Below are positions 62,798 through 64,000 of a stretch of DNA of 64,000 bases, piece after piece; within the stretch, counting starts at the first letter, position 1, and each line of letters opens with the position of its first letter. Source of the DNA: Nemophila menziesii (taxonomy: Eukaryota > Streptophyta > Magnoliopsida > Boraginales > Hydrophyllaceae); contig JARWIR010000039.1 of NCBI GenBank assembly GCA_029959085.1, forward strand, positions 186,001 through 250,000, given 5' to 3'. A program made the position numbers and the translations under genes. Under the pieces are notes generated by a model. That model ran no database searches. It was not told the DNA's origin and saw nothing but the letters and a program-made list of their open reading frames with translations.

Positions 62798-64000
62798 AAT
62801 ATATAGATTAGGACTAGCTTGATGACTATATTTTATAAATGTTGGCAAATTAGCTTTGTCTCTGGTGAAGTGATTTAATATTTATTCTCTTGGCACACGC
62901 TATTATATAGTGTACCACATTCTTAACTCATATCTCTCGATACAATACAAAATCCTAGTCTCGTGCCTTTTTCAATTTGTGTCCAATCTATCTCGATACT
63001 CTTATAGTAAAATAACCTTCAAAGTACTCATTCATCTATCAATATGGTTTGCATTTATATGAGTTTCAATGTTCTAAAGTGGTTGATGTTTTTACCATGC
63101 TTAGTTCATTCTACTCTGTGACTTATATGTGTTTTGAAATGGGTATATAATGTGTCATTAATTTTTTGTAATTGCATATAGTTTGTTGAATGTTCATACT
63201 ATAACTTATTTGAAATAATATACATTTAGGATTTTTTTATGATATTATTAAAATTTTGAATTCTTTTATTTTCTTAATATGTTTATTATTTATAATAGAA
63301 TAATTATTATGCAAAAAATTTGAGATTAAATTTGACTAGAGTATCAGTTGCTTAAAAAGTTTTAACAATTTAATTTTATAACTATATGGTTTTTCAGATA
63401 GATGAACTCAAGTAGTTACAAGATTCTTAGATACTTTTAATATTGAGACATGATTGAAAGTACCGATAATAGAGTTGTTGTCATTAATGATACTAGTCAA
63501 ACATAATATTTTGCATCAAAGTAGATATTGATGATATGTTATTTTACGACATCTTGCATTCTTAATAAGGATAACACACAATTTATACACTTATGTTTAC
63601 AAGTTTTGGATTGGTGATAGAATAATAAACATTATCCATGAGCAGAAATAGCGTTTTGAGATCTCTTGGGTCTTTTTGGGATACTGTTTTGACATTTTTT
63701 GGGCCTTTTCAAGATGGTTGTGTCCTTCACAAGTAGCAAATATTTAAGTCCATTAGAAAACACTTTCGATGACACTCTGATACTCAAGTTAATAATAATT
63801 TTATGATAAAGTCCTCAAACAAGGGTGCTTATAAGAGGGGTGAAATGGTATATTTTGTACCATTTTTAATAATATAGTGGAAATGTTTTACTCTATACAA
63901 CACATATTTGTACATATTCCTAGTGTGATTCTTATATATATAACCAAATTATTCTAATATATAAGGATGTAAGCACATATTGATCACATGATGTTTTCTT

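Larger units (their letters stand above)
59535..64000. repeat. Array unit U14, cut by the window edge (4466 bp visible)
   Basis: The first 3.1 kb is U3-like, sharing AATGTCTAGACTATAAC and the 5-bp exon deletion. From about 62640 (GCAGGCGAACACTAGGG) it reads like the U5/U8 class, including GTTTTGACATTTTTTGGGCC near 63685. The array clearly continues past 64000. Confidence 0.94.

Noticed and set aside
1..64000. rDNA spacer, LTR retrotransposon array or organelle DNA
   Set aside because: No rRNA sequence, no primer-binding or polypurine sites with paired LTRs, no gag/pol frame, and no organelle genes.

Overview
The window is one uninterrupted tandem array of a large, AT-rich unit about 4.8 kb long. 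Cut at a recurring boundary (AACCCAATAAT), it holds 14 head-to-tail copies, called U1 to U14: U1 1-2994, U2 2995-7797, U3 7798-12654, U4 12655-17877, U5 17878-22318, U6 22319-27229, U7 27230-32454, U8 32455-37273, U9 37274-42083, U10 42084-46893, U11 46894-51701, U12 51702-56540, U13 56541-59534 and U14 59535-64000 (cut by the window edge). No unrelated single-copy DNA interrupts the array, and neither end of it is inside the window. I see no rRNA, tRNA, CRISPR array, transposase, reverse transcriptase or bacterial operon.

The DNA looks like a plant nuclear genome, probably a dicot. Each unit has, reading on the minus strand, a plant-type promoter: clustered site II motifs (TGGGCC/TGGGCT), a TATA box and a telo-box (AAACCCTAG) near the expected transcription start. 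Three units carry a MITE with a TTA target duplication. I cannot name the species or the chromosome.

Unit layout, on the plus strand of a full unit: left arm, then a candidate poly(A) signal (minus), a terminal exon (minus, 224-273 bp), an intron of about 0.7 kb, a small upstream exon (minus), telo-box, TATA and site II (minus), the rest of the right arm, and about 1 kb of AT-rich DNA up to the next boundary. The left and right arms are diverged copies of each other, so the unit is an old imperfect duplication that was later amplified. The minus-strand gene is open across both exons only in U2 and U12 (109 codons). Elsewhere it is altered by a 49-bp indel, a 5-bp deletion, a nonsense codon or loss of the core promoter. 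I do not recognise the protein.

Array history can be read from shared rearrangements. U1 and U13 share a 1.83-kb deletion with the same 24-bp filler. U4, U6 and U7 share one MITE insertion. U5 and U6 share a 378-bp deletion. U4 and U7 share a 68-bp promoter deletion. U4-U5 is repeated as U7-U8 at a spacing of about 14.58 kb. About 33.5-48.0 kb consists of three nearly identical 4810-bp periods. U6, U8, U12, U13 and U14 are visible mosaics. This is a macrosatellite-like array evolving by unequal exchange and conversion while carrying a decaying, possibly transcribed, multicopy gene.
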